From assembly GCA_904063045.1 (NCBI GenBank), contig CAJFCJ010000030.1, positions 248,001 through 312,000 on the forward strand: a stretch of DNA of 64,000 nt, in the 5' to 3' direction. Every line of letters begins with the position of its first letter. The stretch's first letter is position 1. The notes beneath the pieces are model-generated. The model was not told the origin of the DNA and ran no database searches. It was given only the letters and a program-made list of their open reading frames with translations. Shown here piece after piece: positions 13,211 to 24,965 of this stretch. Source of the stretch: Dimorphilus gyrociliatus (Eukaryota; Annelida; Polychaeta; Dinophilidae). Both the position numbers and the translations under genes were made by a program.

Positions 13211-13542
13211 TTAGAAATCCGGCTAGAACTGGTATTCTTGCATCAGAAACGCCTCGTGTGTAGAATTTTTGCGAAGCGGTTTTAACCGGTTACGCTAGAC
13301 CTATACACTCACGAGTGTATGAAAATTACTAGAAAGGTGTCGCTGTTTACTACAATGAAAATATTTGGTCGTTGGCGCCATCTACATTCCATTTATTGAG
13401 TTTAGCAAAATAAATCGTTCTACATGGTTTTATCCTTTTGTTAATTAGTTTATTAAGACTATTTTTACATGATAAAAATGATCATTTCTAGAGATGAGAA
13501 TAGACAATTTTTAAAAAGAATTTAAAGGGATAACTTGTGTGG
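13211..13542. other. Short intergenic stretch with CTCF-like motif
   Basis: No gene seen. TAGATGGCGC occurs on the minus strand at 13375-13384, the same core as at 10760-10769. Confidence 0.3.
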
Positions 13543-14451
13543 TTAAACGGCATTTCTCTTTATCCAATCAAGTTGCACACTAACTTTAGCATATACTCCT
13601 GGATGAGTTGGAAGGGCGCATCCCTCTCCCCATGATGTTAATCCAACGATTTCGAATTTTCCATTGTTATTGAAAGCCATTGGACCACCAGAGTCCATTT
13701 GACAGGTATCTCTTCCTGGGGCAGATGCACAGATCATGCTGTCATCTATTTCATCTGGATACGGTCCTTCGCAGTCAGTATTGGACCATACTCTAACATT
13801 AGTATATCTAAGTTCATCTGTGGCAGGACTTCCAGAGTACGTACCACCCCACCCCGAAATAGTGACAATTTTATCAACATAATCCACAGAACGTGGGCTA
13901 CAAGCTGGCGCTACATTTTCATTAAACACCAAAGGAGTAGCAAGTCTCAGCAAGGCAATATCATTTGAATGTTCTAAAGGATCTTCGTATTCTTCGTGAT
14001 TAATGATTTGTAAAACGTTTGATGTTTGTTCTGGGCCGTGAGGCTGACTTCTTTTATGATACCCAGACAAAACTTCTACTCCAATAGTTGATCCGGACGA
14101 AACACAATGAGCTGCAGTCAAAACCCAATTTGTATTCAAGATAACTCCGCCGCAATTGTGAACTTTAAATATGTAGATGCTGACCTGAAAGATTTCAAAT
14201 TGAAAGCTTGAAGTTTCTTAAGAAATGTTTACTTGATAGGGAAATTCGTTTGGTCTAGATTCCCATCCTCCAACAACTCTAGGACTCCTATGCCTTTCTA
14301 ATTCTCTGCCTGCATCGCTATATTTACTTTTACCACAGTCACCTGACAATAAATTTACGTTAAACAAGCACAAATATTTTAAATATCTATAGTTACTTAG
14401 CCATTGGGCGCTAACTGTGCCAACAAGAAGAATTAGGATGAAACTTTTCAT
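13543..14451 (-). CDS. Trypsin-like serine protease (S1A), Met193 variant
   Basis: Minus-strand exons 14451-14397, 14342-14233 and 14184-13543 give 268 aa. The signal peptide is MKSFILILLVGTVSA. The propeptide has one cysteine (DCGKSKY), and the activation site is SPR|VVGGW. The catalytic triad is present: His in LTAAHC, Asp in SNDIALL, Ser in CQMDSGGP (residue 220). Asp189 (GRDTC), Gly216 (SWGEG) and Gly226 (PGVYA) predict cleavage after Lys/Arg. The odd point is Met at chymotrypsin position 193, normally Gly, whose backbone NH helps form the oxyanion hole. The same change occurs in the four palindrome trypsins at 40.6-54.3 kb, so it is a lineage feature and not a sequencing error. A TATA box lies 57 bp upstream. 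The gene is more diverged from the others and has no near copy here. Confidence 0.92.
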
Positions 14452-14507
14452 GTTTTATTAATCCGTTTGAAAGTGAAATATTCGCATTCAGAGCAATTTT
14501 TCAAATG

Positions 14508-14515
14508 TATTTATA
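14508..14515 (-). promoter_or_regulatory. TATA box of trypsin 13543-14451
   Basis: Reads TATAAATA on the minus strand, 57 bp before the ATG, the spacing typical of this trypsin family. Confidence 0.6.
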
Positions 14516-16760
14516 GTGAAATGTATCGACTATCATTTGTTATTTCCCAGATATTCTAATTTGCCTTACAAAAATCTTATAATATTCAAAGTTTAATTTG
14601 TCTAAATTTTCCCTATCTTTTCATCAAATGTACTATAAATACTAGATATACATTTACTATTTATCATTAAGAAGTCGGAAGTATCATATGATAACTATTC
14701 GCAACAGTTCATACTTCTTTTTATTAGAAGTTTTATAAATAATCATAAAAAAACAAAGAATCCCTTCTCATAAGATATTCGTATCGACAACCATTGTTAT
14801 ATATGGATTTTTTGGAATTACTTTTATAAACATTCTGCGATGGTCAATAGTCATTGTAGCAATAGGAAAGTTTGATACCCCCTTGATTTCTCTTGACGTA
14901 TAGCTGTAAAGTCACAGTAATATGTACTAAATATACTTTATATATTAAATTAGTAAACATTCTATGTATTATGGAAATCTGAACAAAGAGAGTATAAAGT
15001 TGGAGAAATAAATTTAGAATATTGTTTCCCAGGAAATGTTCTATCTATGTGAAAAAACAGATGTTTTCAATAAAGTACATTATAAAGTATTGAGCAAATG
15101 AAGAGAAAGTATTACTCTCTCGAGTTGACTAGATGTATAGCAGATTATTAAAATCAACACAAAAGTCGTAACTGTGAAATTTTCAAATATATATATTTCT
15201 TTTATTAAAAAAAAACGTATCAAATGCATTAGACATTTCTAAAGTGTAATTAGTTAGTTGGCAATTAAGAAGAATTATAATTAAGACGTAATGGAAGAAA
15301 GAAATTTAATAAAGATCATTAGTTTTTAAAAATTTTAGATTTCTAGCTATTTTATTAAATCCAAGCGTTCCTCAAATTTAAATATAGTATTATCAATTTG
15401 AAGAAGACGTAAGTTAGAAAGTAAAAATATTTGTGCGTTTAACCATTCAATTGTACTTAGATAAAAATAGTTGTTGATAACTATTCTTAAATAATTGATA
15501 ACTCTCAGATCCAAATTGGATAACATTTTCTACGGGTTGATCATTAAATAGATACAGTCAAACCTATTTTCCAAGGATAATAGAAACACAAATTGGGAAT
15601 ATGGTTGACTGATATGTTGTGTTGACAATACCATATATTTCACAAAACAGTTTCCTCTCTCTGAGTTCAATTGACTTACATTCAAACACTTTAAGAACCA
15701 GTCTCATACTAGGATCAATGGATCGGTTATTGATGACTAAGTTAGTGAAGATAAACGCTATCGCCCGTACAGCCTTTGAACTATGAAAGTCAAAGCATTA
15801 TTCACAGAAAAGAAAATTCTAAAGGCAATAAGTTTAATACAAGAAATTTTTTTGAAGGTAGAGTATTAAGTATAAGTTTTGAAAGAAAACAATGGCTTTC
15901 TAACATTATCTCCAAGGATATTAAGATTATACTTTTAAAAGAAATACAAAGATAAAACTATGCCATGTTATAACAAGATAATAAACAATTATGCAGAAAC
16001 AGTTATAAATTTCGAAACAAACATGAGCAACTTAGATAACAAAGTTGCATTTAAAAGGGTTCAGTAAGTAAGGAAAAAATTTATGCCCATTAAGAGAACT
16101 ACTAGAATATAGTAGTCCTATTTGGATAATAGGGTTTTGTGCAGGACGTAGAAAAATAAAAAAAAACTGCATCTATCATACATTTACACTACTAAAGATA
16201 TTCTTTTTCTTTTTTACCATATCCTCTTTAACTTATTTATTAATCTATATAGTTCATATTAAAGCAATTTTGTCACTAATTGTAGAACAATACATTTACC
16301 TACACAAGTAATCCGATGACATATATTGAATGTAGATAAAAATTTCATTTCAAACAAAGCCTTTTATTAAATAATTAATCTGAATATTTAGAATTCGTCA
16401 GAGAGCTAAAGTATCAAAATTGACCAATAAAATTTGCAATCACAATTCTTATTTACAAATTGTAAATGACTCAATTCAATGGTAAAAGATGCCAATTATT
16501 CAATTCAGACTAGATAAAGAAAGACAATTGAAGTTTCACTTTCTTTTGATCATCTTATAATACAATTGATAAACTCATATCGAAAACAAATTATCATCAT
16601 TTACAAAAGTCTGCAAGGTTTCAAAATTTTCAAACATTAGCCAGTTGTTTTTTAAACATACCTATATCCAGTTGAGAACTCACATCATGATTTTGATAAC
16701 CAATCTTAAAAAACATATTAAAGTACGCTTCTTTTGTCTCAAAATAGTAATTGAAAAACA
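14516..16760. other. Intergenic stretch between divergent trypsins
   Basis: About 2.2 kb separating a minus-strand and a plus-strand trypsin (head-to-head). I saw no exon, transposon or repeat. An open frame covering 16645-16815 runs into the next gene's exon 1 but is not part of it. Confidence 0.45.
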
Positions 16761-16768
16761 TATAAATT
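16761..16768 (+). promoter_or_regulatory. TATA box of trypsin 16816-17778
   Basis: TATAAATT, 55 bp before the ATG. It is inside the segment shared with the copy at 22744-23706, which has the identical box at 22689-22696. Confidence 0.55.
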
Positions 16769-16815
16769 GGTCATTGAGCATTAGATCATTACCTCGAGTC
16801 GAAGCAAACTCAATA

Positions 16816-17778
16816 ATGAAGGTTTTCTTGCTCTTAGCTTTTGTCGCCTGCGCCAGCGCTCAATGGGCACGTATGTTATTTTTATTCTTATTCTTTTTAT
16901 ATCAACCGATTGTTCTTTCATTATTAATTTTTATATATCTCAGCCAACTGCGGAAGAAGTCAGTACCCTGATCCTGCTCCCGAACAGAATACAGATGAAT
17001 TCGGTAGAGTTGTTGGTGGCTGGGAATCCAGACCAAATGAATTTCCTTATCAAGTAAGTATCTTCTAACATATGATCACGATATAATATTCATTCATAAA
17101 ATGACGAAAATTCATTTCATTTATTCTGATTTATAGTTGAGTTTGAGAAGATTTGGAAGTCACACTTGCGGAGCTGTCATCATCAACAGCCAATGGGCTC
17201 TTTCTGCCGCTCATTGTACTTCCTCTGGATCTGCAAGTGGTTTGGCCGTTGTTGCTGGAGCTCATCGTAGAAGCAGCCCAGCTGCTGCTGAACAAACTTC
17301 AAACCTTTTGAGTGTAACCAACCACGAAGACTACCAAAACCCCCTTCGTTACTCCAACGATATCACTCTTCTCAGATTGGAAACCCCATTGACCTTCAAC
17401 GCTCAAGTCACTGGTGCCTGTGCCCCAAGAGATGTCACCTATGATGATGATACCGTTACCATTTCTGGATGGGGATCTACCTTCTCTGGTGGTTTCGTTA
17501 CCGATGAATTGAGATACACCAATGTTCAAGTATGGAGCAATGATGAATGTTCTGGCCCATACCCAGGAAGCATCGATGATAGCATGATCTGTGCTGCTGC
17601 CCCAGGCAGAGATACCTGTCAAGGAGATTCTGGTGGCCCAATGGCTTACAACAACAACGGTCAATTCGAAGTTGTCGGTTTGACTTCATGGGGAAGAGGA
17701 TGTGCTCTCGCCACCCATCCAGGAGTTTACGCCAGAGTCAGTGCCAACCTCCAATGGATCGCTGATAACACCCAATAA
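16816..17778 (+). CDS. Trypsin-like serine protease (S1A), triplet copy A
   Basis: Exons 16816-16870, 16944-17053 and 17137-17778 give 268 aa. The signal peptide is MKVFLLLAFVACASA. The propeptide has a single Cys21 and is cut after Arg40 before VVGGWESRPNEF. The triad is His81 (SAAHC), Asp130 (SNDITLL) and Ser220 (CQGDSGGP). Asp214 (position 189) with Gly216 and Gly226 indicates trypsin specificity. It is a secreted zymogen, likely a digestive or extracellular protease. The mature protein is identical to the copy at 22744-23706 and differs from 25786-26747 by that copy's frameshift. The coding region uses many C-ending codons (GCC, ACC, AAC) in very AT-rich surroundings, which suggests high expression (inference). 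An AATAAA signal follows at 17788. The 3' flank to 17857 matches copy C (25786-26747), while the 5' flank matches copy B (22744-23706), so the gene is a mosaic. Confidence 0.95.
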
Positions 17779-19486
17779 ACTATTTTAAATAAAGTGCCCA
17801 ATTCATAATAATACTTGTTTCAATAAACAATTGCTATAAAAATAGAACAAATAACCTAGGCCAAACTTTGCAATCATTTCTAATTATTTATGACTTATGT
17901 CATACATGCCTCTTTTTCTTTAATACTTTTTAAAAAAGCTGAATGGTTACCATAAGTTTCTCTAACAGTTTAAAAGTACTAAATTCTTAAAACGTTTAAT
18001 GGTTTATTGAACCCTTTCCACTTTATTCAACAACTATTTTATCTGTATAATGATAGAGGAAACTTTTCATGCTATACTATGTTTTTAGAAACTATTTTTA
18101 GAGGGAGTCAGTACTATTTTAATTTTAATACATGACTAAATAATAAGAATTTTAGGCCTGATTTTCTTATCTTATCGTGCTATTCGATTTTTGAATTTCC
18201 AATATGTTGAAAGAGATTTTAATACAAAATTTAATTGAGATAAAGTTTCTATATAATATATTCCTAATGAAATAGTACTGAAAAAATGAGTCATCCATAT
18301 CTGCACTTAAGAAGAATAACAAAGATGAATAGGAAAACGAATTTTAAATATGAGAATCGACTTATTAATGAAGAGATTAATAAATTTTTTAAGGATAAAA
18401 TAAGAGTTACTTGTATTAAATCCTCAAAAACTAAGGTTTTTGACCATAAAAGTGGATAAGTTATAAGATTGGAGAGACAAGAGGAATAACTAAGAATATG
18501 AATTCAGAGCTTCTTGTGAAGAAAAAATCAGAGCTAGCGATAGTGTAACCAGAAGTTTGGTATACGTAAGAATATGTCATCGCAATCAGAGACCTTCAAA
18601 ATCAATGAATACAGGTTTTGGTCAGGCCTGTTAATTTTCACTCTATTTACATATTTTAGTACAGAAGTGCCGCTTGAGAAAAAAATACTCAATGAATAGT
18701 GGACTATCTTTCTGATAATCCTACTTTACCCAGTCGATTACTAGTGTAGATGTCATTAGACATTAGTAAACAGTAGATTACCTTGTTGTTATAAAATATA
18801 TTCAAGATTTACTGATAACACATAGACAATCATACTTTATCTATAGTAGTCCTCAATTGGATGATAATTCATATAGTAATTTCATTCAAATATTCATTTT
18901 TTCTATTTATCTCAAAAACCATGACTGTCAATAAAAATCTTGCAGAGATTACATTACTCTATTCTAACATTTTCATCAAATTTAGTATCTGATTTCGAAC
19001 TACTTGGCCAAAATCTTTATGCTAAGCCAATCCAAATAATATCTTTGGTTATAAAGTAAATATAAAGTAATATATATTTTATTCCGTTTCTATAACCTAA
19101 TTAACCTTTAAAAAATACACAAATGCATATTCGCACAATAATCAGTATGAAAATGAAAAATAGATAAAAACAAATACATTTTTAATAAAGAGACAATGTG
19201 CTTTTCTTTAAAGAGGCCATCCGATGACATGTAATGTAGTACGAGTGTCATCTATTATAAGAATGAAACTCTTATATATAAGAATTTTTCAGATATCAAA
19301 AATTACTCCTTTATTAGATAAACAGCATACGTTCTTCATCGAATTTTAATATTCAATGCAAATAAATAAATATAGTAATATCTATAAAAATCTAATTATT
19401 TCATAAATCAATAATTATTCTTCAAATTCACAAATCAATTTTTATTCTTAATTATTAGATTTAAAAGCTTTTATCATTCAAAATAA
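17779..19486. other. Intergenic stretch holding one arm of an inverted repeat
   Basis: 17856-18079 is an inverted copy of 21598-21823. The rest, up to the stop of the minus-strand trypsin at 19487, holds no gene I can see. About 19075-19486 is the 3' flank of that trypsin and recurs, inverted and diverged, at 27444-27862. Confidence 0.5.
17856..18079 (+). repeat. Inverted repeat arm (partner 21598-21823)
   Basis: About 224 bp match the reverse complement of 21598-21823 with few differences. The two arms flank the minus-strand trypsin at 19487-20421, so that gene sits inside an inverted repeat of about 3.5 kb span. Confidence 0.75.
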
Positions 19487-20421
19487 TCATTGTGCATTTG
19501 TTTTGATCCATTCCAGTTGAGCGCTTACTCTGGCATATACTCCAGCATAATTGGGTTCGGCACATCCTCTTCCCCATGAAGTCAAACCAATAATTTCAAA
19601 TTTTCCATTGTTATTATAAGCCATTGGACCACCAGAATCTCCTTGGCAGGTATCTCTTCCTGGAGCAGCAGCACAGATCATGCTATCATCAATTTGGTTG
19701 GGATAGGATAGGGAACAAAGGTCTTTAGCTTGAACTTGAACATTTGTATATCTCAAAGCATCAGGGGATGATCCACCCGAAGCTGTGTTTCCCCATCCAG
19801 AAATAGTTACTGTATTGCCAACGTAATCATCAACTCTTGGTGAACAAGCGGCAGCAACATTTGCATTTAAAACCAATTCGCTCGCCAAACGGAGGAGAGA
19901 TATGTCATTTGTGTGTTCCAGAGGATCATTATACTTTTCATGATTTATAATTTGAAGAACTTGAACTCTTTGAACAGCAGAACCATGATCACTTAATTTA
20001 TGAATACCAGCAACAACCTCATAATCTCTAGCATTTCCATCAGTACAATGAGCGGCACTTAAAACCCAACCGGTGTTCAAAATGACGCCTCCACAAGTAT
20101 GACTTCCAAACTCATACAAACTAATCTACATTGAAAACAATAAAATGTATGTAAATAATTGAAGAGAAAGTATACAAAATCAAATTCAATTATTTTACTT
20201 GGTATGGAAATTCATGTTCTCTTGACTCCCAACCTCCTACAACTCTTCCAAATCGATCAGTTTGTTGCTCAGGAGCCGGATTAGGATATTTGGACACTCC
20301 ACATTCGGCTAAACAATAAAACTAATTTACAAATACCTTTAATAGAAGAGCATTGAGTGTACTTACTGATCCACTGAGCGTTGGCACAAGTGATAAATGC
20401 TAGAAGAACAAAGACTTTCAT
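19487..20421 (-). CDS. Trypsin-like serine protease (S1A), Ala225 type
   Basis: Minus-strand exons 20421-20367, 20308-20199 and 20125-19487 give 267 aa. The signal peptide is MKVFVLLAFITCANA. The propeptide contains ECGVSKYPNPAPEQQTDRFGR and is cut before VVGGWESREHEF. The triad is intact (SAAHC, TNDISLL, CQGDSGGP), with Asp189 in GRDTC. The segment before Gly226 reads CAEPNYAGVYA, so position 225 is Ala instead of the usual Pro (or Tyr in Na+-regulated S1 proteases). The plus-strand gene at 28335-29257 shares this and the one-residue-shorter exon 3 (DGNARDYEVVAG loop), so the two form a subfamily. Its tail and 3' flank were copied, inverted, to 27310-27862, and its exon 1 and promoter left a decayed copy at 46455-46630. 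Confidence 0.93.
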
Positions 20422-20473
20422 AGTTAGATGATACTTCTTATTGAAGTGTTGAATATGGTATAATTCAAAGAGC

Positions 20474-20481
20474 CTTTTATA
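20474..20481 (-). promoter_or_regulatory. TATA box of trypsin 19487-20421
   Basis: Reads TATAAAAG on the minus strand, 53 bp before the ATG. Confidence 0.6.
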
Positions 20482-20512
20482 GAAGACCAAATGAGCTTTT
20501 TTCTATAATTAA

Positions 20513-20530
20513 TTGTGGTTTTAACCACAA
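20513..20530. promoter_or_regulatory. Dyad upstream of trypsin 19487-20421
   Basis: TTGTGGTT and AACCACAA are perfect 8-bp inverted arms with a 2-bp gap, about 32 bp beyond the TATA box. A decayed copy of this promoter at 46455-46630 keeps GTGGT and ACCAC arms. It may be a dimeric factor site; no factor is assigned. Confidence 0.35.
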
Positions 20531-20563
20531 CATCTGACATGTGACATGCATTTCTTCTCTCAT

Positions 20564-21600
20564 TACTGAAATAATCAATCATTTAATAGACATTATTTTT
20601 TGTTTGTTTAAAAATGTTGCAAAAGTTCAATATGCCTAAAGGCGCATATGGTGTCTTAAAGTTCTCAAAAAGGGTTTTACAAAATATGACGTAAATAGTC
20701 AAAAATACAAATTAACTGAGCTGAAAACCTACTACAACAAAAATAACTACAAAATCGGCTATTTGCCGCAGAAGAATAATAATGTATTCATTGTATGTCT
20801 ATGTAATTTAATAAGTATGTATAGAGTGGAAAGATATAGAGACTAGAGACTAACCAAGTTAAGGAAAGGGAGATCCACCTATAAGTTACTTTAACAGGCT
20901 ATTTTTTCACAGAGAAATAATCCATTCGGATTATATGCATAAAGACACTCATGGAGCAGTAAACGAAAATAGATGTTATATAATTAAAGTTGTTAAATAG
21001 TGTTTTCTCTAATATTAACAGTATAATTAGGAATATCTATCTATTCAAGTCTTTTTAAGGTATTTTGAAGATTTCTGTGTTGTTTTTTAATGTGTGTCCC
21101 CTACAAGTTAAAAAAAAAAGCAAACACAAAATAATTACAGTTTGCATGTGCAGTTGTTATAAATAATTCAATTCCGTATTAAATAAATAATAACACTAAG
21201 ATATTAGTGTCTTAGGGAAATTAGTATTAAGCGAAGGCTCTTTAAAGAATATCTAAACAATTAAAGTAAAGTTTTAAGCTTTTTAATGTCACATATCTAA
21301 GTCTCCATATTATCAAAAATTCTCGTAATTAATATAGAAACAAATAGAATCTAAACACACAAAAGAGTTCAATTTAAAAAAATCTGTTACTAGCAGTATG
21401 ACCCTTCTTTCGATTAAAATATGTCAATTAGTAGACAGTATGATTAAAAGTTCACTTCTATTTGTTTCACCTTATCTCTCTACTGCAAGTTAATTCTTTC
21501 ATAAATTAAAAATTAAGAGGTTATTTGTTCTATTTTTATAGCAATTGTTTTTTGAAACAAACAAAAAATAATGTCTATCAAATGATTGATTATTTCAGTA
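20564..21600. mobile_element. Candidate MITE or foldback element
   Basis: A 1037-bp segment bounded by 45-bp terminal inverted repeats, 20564-20608 and 21556-21600, with one mismatch seen. The ends read TACTGAAATAATC and its complement; if the outer TA is a target duplication, the TIR proper starts CTGAAATAATC. There is no ORF inside, as expected for a non-autonomous element. Its interior (about 20740-21553) recurs in opposite orientation at 26805-27312. The partial copy lacks both full TIRs and one end runs into trypsin 3' UTR sequence, so an alternative is an inverted segmental duplication rather than a transposon. Confidence 0.4.
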
Positions 21601-21823
21601 GTATAGCATGAAAAGTTTCCTCTATCATTATACAGATAAAATAGTTGTTGAATAAAGTGGAAAGGGTTCAATAAACCATTAAACGTTTTAAGAATTTAAT
21701 ACTTTTAAACTGTTAGAGAAACTTATGGTAACCATTCAGCTTTTTTAAAAAGTATTAAAGAAAAAGAGGCATGTATGACATAAGTCATAAATAATTAGAA
21801 ATGATTGCAAAGTTTGGCCTAGC
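21598..21823 (-). repeat. Inverted repeat arm (partner 17856-18079)
   Basis: Reverse-complement match to the DNA just downstream of the trypsin at 16816-17778. It abuts the TIR-bounded segment 20564-21600. Confidence 0.75.
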
Positions 21824-22688
21824 TCACAGATGAGCTTTCTTTATTCATTGGGTAGAATTATATGTGATAAAGGAAGCTCTGCATTGGATTAAGATTTTAA
21901 AATACGAATAGTTGAAAGAGCTAATGAATCACTATTGAAATTTTGAAAAGTTTTGTCATACAATATTACCAGTGCTACTTTCATTCAAATGTCTTTGCAA
22001 GAGAAAACAGTCATTTGCTTATTTAATAACTACTATCTCAGTAACTAATTATTTAAGGCGTAAAACATTAATGACTGAAGCTTATTCATAAACAGATTGT
22101 CATGGCAACAGAAAAGCAATAAAAGACTAGTATTCTAATAGTTTTCAATAGACGATTTCTTTGAAGTAATTTTATTAATTTTTACTAAGTAAACATTATC
22201 GACTTTTTAGACTCCAAATACAATAATATGACTGCTAGTAATGCTCAAACATTCCAAACCTTTTTAAAACTATGTAATACAAGCTAATGTGAAAAAGACA
22301 TGTGTTCCGTATACAGATAAGCAACAATTAAAATATATCCATTTGCTATGCTTAGAACATTCAAGGCCTAAATAAAAATAATTATCTAGATACATCACAA
22401 CTGATGTCAAAACATTACTAATTCACTTTAATTTTCACAAAGCCTATAAAAAACCTTCTGAACATTTCAGTTTTGATAGAAGTTCAAAAAACAGTACCAG
22501 TAACTGATAATATTTCACTGACAAAAATAGCTAAAATTGTGTGAAACAAAATCCACCACATGTTTCATTCTATTCTATGAAAGATCAGATTTTTTTCTTA
22601 TGTGAATTCAACAGCATGACTATGATAAAAAGTCTTAAATAAAAATACTAATTACGCATCTTTCGTCTCAAAATAGTAATGAAAAACA

Positions 22689-22696
22689 TATAAATT
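22689..22696 (+). promoter_or_regulatory. TATA box of trypsin 22744-23706
   Basis: TATAAATT, 55 bp before the ATG, identical in sequence and spacing to the box at 16761. Confidence 0.55.
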
Positions 22697-22743
22697 GGTC
22701 ATTGAGCATTAGATCATTACCTCGAGTCGAAGCAAACTCAATA

Positions 22744-23706
22744 ATGAAGGTTTTCTTGCTCTTAGCTTTTGTCGCCTGCGCCAGCGCTCAATGGGCACGT
22801 ATGTTATTTTTATTCTTATTCTTTTTATATCAACCGATTGTTCTTTCATTATTAATTTTTATATATCTCAGCCAACTGCGGAAGAAGTCAGTACCCTGAT
22901 CCTGCTCCCGAACAGAATACAGATGAATTCGGTAGAGTTGTTGGTGGCTGGGAATCCAGACCAAATGAATTTCCTTATCAAGTAAGTATCTTCTAACATA
23001 TGATCACGATATAATATTCATTCATAAAATGACGAAAATTCATTTCATTTATTCTGATTTATAGTTGAGTTTGAGAAGATTTGGAAGTCACACTTGCGGA
23101 GCTGTCATCATCAACAGCCAATGGGCTCTTTCTGCCGCTCATTGTACTTCCTCTGGATCTGCAAGTGGTTTGGCCGTTGTTGCTGGAGCTCATCGTAGAA
23201 GCAGCCCAGCTGCTGCTGAACAAACTTCAAACCTTTTGAGTGTAACCAACCACGAAGACTACCAAAACCCCCTTCGTTACTCCAACGATATCACTCTTCT
23301 CAGATTGGAAACCCCATTGACCTTCAACGCTCAAGTCACTGGTGCCTGTGCCCCAAGAGATGTCACCTATGATGATGATACCGTTACCATTTCTGGATGG
23401 GGATCTACCTTCTCTGGTGGTTTCGTTACCGATGAATTGAGATACACCAATGTTCAAGTATGGAGCAATGATGAATGTTCTGGCCCATACCCAGGAAGCA
23501 TCGATGATAGCATGATCTGTGCTGCTGCCCCAGGCAGAGATACCTGTCAAGGAGATTCTGGTGGCCCAATGGCTTACAACAACAACGGTCAATTCGAAGT
23601 TGTCGGTTTGACTTCATGGGGAAGAGGATGTGCTCTCGCCACCCATCCAGGAGTTTACGCCAGAGTCAGTGCCAATCTCCAATGGATCGCTGATAACACC
23701 CAATAA
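22744..23706 (+). CDS. Trypsin-like serine protease (S1A), triplet copy B
   Basis: Exons 22744-22798, 22872-22981 and 23065-23706 give 268 aa. The encoded protein is the same as at 16816-17778: same signal peptide, Arg40 activation site, His81, Asp130, Ser220 and Asp189-type pocket. Introns are also matched; I saw one silent change near the end (AAT CTC instead of AAC CTC). The shared block runs from about 22653 (16724 in copy A) to exactly the stop codon. The 3' flank is unrelated to copies A and C and lacks their AATAAA context, although another AATAAA follows at about 23735. It is probably a recent duplicate or a conversion product. Confidence 0.95.
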
Positions 23707-24521
23707 GAAGTTTCAAACTTGATACTTAAGCCAAAATAAATTGTAAAATGTTTTAAATTAGTTTCTATCACAAATAATTTCTTTTAAGTTGCGTTTGCGT
23801 AATTGCGCTATGACTATTCAGGTTGAATGTTTTACGTAGAAGAATTTTTTTGGAAGGCAAACACATATCTTAAATACAAAACGTATTGTTGGTGAAATAA
23901 TAACATTCTAAGAGACGATATAGTTTTCGGAAAGTATGAATACGTTTCTGCTTCACATGATAAAGCAATTTTATTCCATTACTAAAGGTAGATTAATTAT
24001 GATAATTATTTTTTTTAACAAAGCACACTTTTATTGCTTTCCTGTTGGAAATAATGTGAAGTTTTGTTAAAGGCTTCGAAAAGTCAACATCGATGAAACG
24101 TTTTTCTTTTTTTCGTAATTTTTGTAATTTATAAATACTTTGCACATGTTTCAAATAATGCTACAAGTTAAATTTTGAATGTATTACCTAATTGAAAGAA
24201 TGATAGAAAAAATAAGTTTGACAATTGACAAAAAAAAAATTGAAGACTAAAAAATCTTTTTCTAACCAACAAATGAGATCACGTAAATATGACATATTCA
24301 GTATTCTTTAGTTTTCAAAAGGACAGAATTTTTGAAAATGTTTCTTGAAAAACTCTTATATAGCGCATCTAAACAAAACGTATTGAATAATTGAAAAACG
24401 TTTCTTCCTGTCGGGAAAATGGCTTTCAACATTAAATAAACCTGTTGAATTTGAAATGGCACACTTTCTTATATGTTAATAATATATGTATATTAATTGA
24501 ATAAAGATTTACTTATATAAG
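23707..24521. other. Intergenic stretch, nothing supported
   Basis: AT-rich DNA between trypsin copy B and a decayed trypsin. It is not shared with the 3' flanks of the two sister copies. Confidence 0.4.
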
Positions 24522-24965
24522 CTTGGAAGTCATACTTGTGAAGGGGTCATATTGAATACCGATTGTGCGTTAAGGCTGCACATTGTACTGATGGAAATGC
24601 TAGATGTTGAGGTTGTTGCTAGTATTTAAAAGAAATCATGAAAGATATGAAATCGTTTTTTAATGAAAACATTGCTCTTGTTTGTGTACCAAGAGTAGAT
24701 GGTAACATATATACATATACTGTATCAACAGAACAGTTATTCTTATTTATTGAATGGGGAAACACAGCTTTGGGTGTCTTAAACTGATAAATTGAGATGT
24801 ATAAACGTTTAAGTTTAAGCTAAAGATGCTTATCTTCTATCCTCTCCTGGTGAAATTGAATAGGACATTACTTGTGCTATTTCTGACGGAAGAGATACTT
24901 GCTAAGAATATACTAGTGAGCCTCTTATCTATCAACATATGATTTAGAGTTGTTACTGAAACTTC
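24522..24965 (+). pseudogene. Heavily decayed trypsin exon 3
   Basis: Starts with CTTGGAAGTCATACTTGTG, matching the GSHTC region, then an ILNTD segment, then GCTGCACATTGT (AAHC, the catalytic His) and ACTGATGGAAATGCTAGA (TDGNAR), then scattered matches: FNEN, CVPRVD, EWGNTA, GRDTC. Many stops, frame changes and internal losses are present, and the GDSGGP motif is destroyed. The TDGNAR loop places it with the Ala225 subfamily (19487-20421 and 28335-29257). No exons 1 or 2 were found upstream. Confidence 0.75.

Larger units (their letters stand above)
20482..22688. other. Intergenic stretch rich in inverted repeats
   Basis: Holds the dyad at 20513-20530, the TIR-bounded segment 20564-21600 and the repeat arm 21598-21823, all listed separately. 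The rest (21824-22652) shows no gene or repeat. From about 22653 it matches the 5' flank of the trypsin at 16816. Confidence 0.5.

Noticed and set aside
13699-13968. Plus-strand 89-codon frame opposite the trypsin at 13543-14451
   Set aside because: A shadow frame; the triad-bearing minus strand explains it.
17299-17664. Long antisense open frames over trypsin exon 3 (also at 23227, 31774, 40754, 42565 and others)
   Set aside because: They are shadows of the coding strand, repeated only because the genes are repeated, with no own start context or domain.
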